Shown here: positions 61,782 to 64,000 of the stretch, in pieces
Numbering within the stretch: position 1 is the stretch's first letter
Layout of the letters: every line of letters begins with the position of its first letter
NCBI RefSeq assembly: GCF_003112775.1
Contig: NZ_BFCH01000026.1
Location: 62,001 to 126,000, forward strand
DNA from: Mycobacterium montefiorense
GTDB taxonomy: Bacteria > Actinomycetota > Actinomycetes > Mycobacteriales > Mycobacteriaceae
DNA length: 64,000 nt
Direction of reading: 5' to 3'
Translations under genes and position numbers: made by a program
Notes under the pieces: model-generated
The model's input: only the letters and a program-made list of their open reading frames with translations
The model's database searches: none
Told to the model about the DNA's origin: nothing

Positions 61782-62734
61782 AGCAAGTCGAACTGGTGGG
61801 ATCGCGGCTCGCGGTGAGCGCGGTCGGTTTCGGATGCGGCGGTTTGCTGCAAGCGTCGTCTCGCAAGGAGCGGATGGCCGTCCTCGGTAGCGCCGTGGAT
61901 AGCGGGATCACCCATTTCGACACCGCGCGGATGTACGGCCTGGGGATGGCCGAGGCGGAGCTCGGGGTGTTCGTGCGAACCGTCGGACGCGACGCCGTCA
62001 CCATCGCCACCAAGTTCGGCATCGATGTCGGCGGTGTGGCCCGGCGTCTTAGCCGGTTCCAGGCTCCGGCGCGGGCGCTGCTGCGCAAGGCGCCGGCGCT
62101 GCGCCGCGCCATCAAGCGGCACCAAGGGCCCGACACGACCACTCGGGTGTACGACGCGGCCGTCGCGGCGCGCAGCCTCGACGAGAGCCTCACCGCGCTG
62201 AGCGTCGACTACGTCGACATCCTGTTCGTCCACGCGCCGAAGCCCGGCGACACCGTCGAAGATGGCGAACTCCGCGAATTCTTCGAGCGCGCCAAGCAGC
62301 AGGGCAAGATTCGCGCCTGGGGTGTCTCTCAAGACGAGGGGCTAGAGGTGGATTTCGCCGAGGCGTTCGCGCCCCAGGGCGTCAGCCAATTTCGTAGCGA
62401 CCTGCTCAACCCGGCGCCGCGCCCAGCCGATCTCGCGTTCGGCGTGCTGAACAGGTCGCACACGATGCTGTCCGGGGCGCTGTCGGCCAACGAGCGGCTG
62501 GCCGGACGGTGGCGCGCGGCCCTGCAGCTCGATCCGCTGGCCCCCGGTGTGCTCGCGAAGCTGATCATCGGGTCGTCCGCGGTTGCGACGGGATCGCGCG
62601 CGATTCTCTACAGCACCACCAAGCCGCATCGGGTCGCCGAAGCGGCGAGCGCTGTCTCGTCGCCGCTGGACGTCGAGACCCTGACGCGGTTCCTCGCTCT
62701 CGTCGCCGAGTTCAGGGAAGGCGCAGTCGCGTGA
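61778..62734 (+). CDS. Aldo/keto reductase family protein
   Basis: A 318-residue (beta/alpha)8 protein with the AKR catalytic set: Asp and Tyr in HFDTARMYGLG, Lys in IATKFG, His in ILFVHAP. A long basic insertion (about 85-120, RRLSRFQAPARALLRKAP) is atypical. The start is TTG, overlapping the preceding stop. It reduces an aldehyde or keto group with NAD(P)H; in this locus a sugar or nucleotide-sugar substrate is possible. It is coupled to the next gene (GTGA). Confidence 0.85.
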   Translation: MKQVELVGSRLAVSAVGFGCGGLLQASSRKERMAVLGSAVDSGITHFDTARMYGLGMAEAELGVFVRTVGRDAVTIATKFGIDVGGVARRLSRFQAPARALLRKAPALRRAIKRHQGPDTTTRVYDAAVAARSLDESLTALSVDYVDILFVHAPKPGDTVEDGELREFFERAKQQGKIRAWGVSQDEGLEVDFAEAFAPQGVSQFRSDLLNPAPRPADLAFGVLNRSHTMLSGALSANERLAGRWRAALQLDPLAPGVLAKLIIGSSAVATGSRAILYSTTKPHRVAEAASAVSSPLDVETLTRFLALVAEFREGAVA

Positions 62735-64000
62735 TCCGCGGCCCGCAAGACTTCGCCACGAACGCGACGATCGAAACCGACGTCGTGGTCGTCGGAGCCG
62801 GCACGGTCGGCATTGCCACGGCGCTGGAGCTCGCCGCGGCCGGCGTGCGGGTGGCCCTGATCGAGAGTGGCCTGGAGCGTCCCGACGATGCGGCCCAGGA
62901 CTTGGCGACTCTTGATTCGCAACAGGACGACTATTTCCATGCCCGCAGTGAACTCACGGTCCGCCGACAGGTGGGCGGGACCACGGCGCTGTGGGGTGGG
63001 CGCTGCGTCAAGTTCGACGCCATCGATTTCGAGGACCGGCCGATCACCGCGCAGGCACCCTGGCCGATCGGGAATGAAGACATTGACCCCTACCGGCAGA
63101 AAGCCTGCGATTGGGCGGCGTGCGGACAGGCACTGTTCAATGCGCGCGAAATCCCCGAGATCGCGAATCAGGACCTGGTCGCCGGGCTGCCCGACGGCGC
63201 TGTGCGCACGACCGATCTCGAGCGCTGGGCGCTGCCGACGCGGTTCGGCCGCGAGTATCGGGCGGCGTTGCGAGACGCCCCGACTCTGACGCTGTGGACC
63301 GGCCTCACTTGTACCGAGATCGTCACCACCGAGGCCGGCGACGCCGTCGAGCACCTCGTCGTCAAGGCGCTCGACGGCCGCGCGGGCAGGATCGTCGCGT
63401 CGGACTACATCATCGCCACCGGCGGCCTAGAGGCGACGCGGCTGCTGCTGGTATCGGATCGCCATCATCCGGCCGGTCTGGGAAATACCGGCGGGCACCT
63501 CGGGCGCTGGTACATGTCCCACGTCGAGGCCCGGGTGGCGTGGGTGCATTTCAACACCGACAAGGTGCTGCATGCCTACGAGCGCGACAACGACGGCGTG
63601 TACGTTCGCCGGCGTTTTACCTTCGACCCGCAGCTACTACGCGACTCCGGGATGCCGAACGCGGCGGTCTGGTTGGTGAACCCGCCGATCAGCGACCCCA
63701 GTCACGGCAGCGGGATTCTGTCCGGCGTCTACCTCACGCTGATCTCGCCGGTCGGTCGTTTCCTGCTCGCTGAGGCGATTCGGGAGGCACACACCAAGCG
63801 GGGCGATTCCCGACAGGTTCTCGCGCATCTGCGCAACATCGTCCGCGACTTGTTTCCATCGATCCGGTTCGCGGTCACGTTCTCCTACGCCCGGTTCCTG
63901 CGCAGGGGCCGCAAGGCGCCGGGCTTTTTCGTGAAGAGCGCCGACAACCGATATTCGCTGCACTACCACGGCGAGCATCTTCCGCATTGGGAGAGCCGCG
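62731..64000 (+). CDS. GMC-family FAD-dependent oxidoreductase, C-terminus outside window
   Basis: At least 423 codons, running past the right edge. The start is GTG at 62731, overlapping the preceding stop. It opens with VIRGPQDFATNATIETDVVVVGAGTVG (FAD motif GAGTVG), then RRQVGGTTALWGGRCVKFD and IIATGGLEATRLLL, as in GMC choline dehydrogenase/pyranose oxidase-like enzymes. It would oxidise an alcohol, perhaps a sugar hydroxyl in the polysaccharide or its precursor. The catalytic His-Asn part is beyond the window. Confidence 0.85.
   Translation, partial: MIRGPQDFATNATIETDVVVVGAGTVGIATALELAAAGVRVALIESGLERPDDAAQDLATLDSQQDDYFHARSELTVRRQVGGTTALWGGRCVKFDAIDFEDRPITAQAPWPIGNEDIDPYRQKACDWAACGQALFNAREIPEIANQDLVAGLPDGAVRTTDLERWALPTRFGREYRAALRDAPTLTLWTGLTCTEIVTTEAGDAVEHLVVKALDGRAGRIVASDYIIATGGLEATRLLLVSDRHHPAGLGNTGGHLGRWYMSHVEARVAWVHFNTDKVLHAYERDNDGVYVRRRFTFDPQLLRDSGMPNAAVWLVNPPISDPSHGSGILSGVYLTLISPVGRFLLAEAIREAHTKRGDSRQVLAHLRNIVRDLFPSIRFAVTFSYARFLRRGRKAPGFFVKSADNRYSLHYHGEHLPHWESR

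Overview
The window is high-GC actinobacterial DNA from a mycobacterium, most likely a non-tuberculous species. The gene set and order follow the M. tuberculosis Rv0974c-Rv1006 neighbourhood: accD2-fadE13-Rv0976c, rpmF, mprA-mprB-pepD-moaB2-mscL, Rv0990c, ruc (Rv0991c), Rv0992c, galU, moeA1, rimJ, Rv0996, then pat (Rv0998), Rv0999, Rv1000c, arcA, pmt, rsmI and pabB. The species cannot be named from sequence reading alone. No PE/PPE genes, insertion sequences, CRISPR arrays or rRNA were seen, and no gene-free stretch exceeds about 250 bases.

Layout. (1) 1-3.2 kb, minus strand: acyl-CoA carboxylase, acyl-CoA dehydrogenase and an AtuA-like protein in a translationally coupled catabolic operon. 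(2) 3.4-14.7 kb, conserved core: L32; the MprAB envelope-stress system with its protease PepD and two MprA boxes; MscL; a CIRCE-controlled redox chaperone; GalU; and the moeA1-rimJ-glpR divisome-type trio. (3) 14.8-40.0 kb: an accessory block that starts at a tRNA-Ala and separates genes that are near neighbours in M. tuberculosis. It carries an aerobic benzoyl-CoA (box) pathway with a PaaX regulator, a molybdopterin oxidoreductase, a P450 behind a strong IdeR-like box, a KmtR/CDF operon, a divergent CtpJ/NmtR pair, a zinc-starvation (Zur-type) cluster with four boxes (alternative L31, frameshifted CobW GTPase, permease plus partner), and a heptose-phosphate operon with a WecG/TagA glycosyltransferase. 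(4) 40.1-50.1 kb, core again: cAMP-dependent acetyltransferase, Ntn hydrolase, lipoproteins, AlkB-like oxygenase, arginine deiminase, protein mannosyltransferase, RsmI and PabB. It is interrupted by one DUF559 gene flanked by two hairpin direct repeats. (5) 50.1-64 kb: an ECF41-type sigma factor with a partner flavoprotein, then a surface-polysaccharide locus: two paralogous lipoproteins on either side of a GGDEF-EAL enzyme, a Wzz/BY-kinase-like protein with a degenerate P-loop, a Wzy/ligase-like membrane protein, a glycosyltransferase, an aldo/keto reductase and a GMC oxidoreductase that runs off the window.

How the parts fit. Regions 1 and 3 add degradation of branched or aromatic acids. 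The metal genes form separate iron, nickel/cobalt and zinc responses, each with a visible operator. Region 5 looks like a c-di-GMP-linked exopolysaccharide system. The observations most worth following are the hairpin-flanked DUF559 module, the polysaccharide locus with its pseudo-kinase and its deletion paralog, and the iron-boxed P450.
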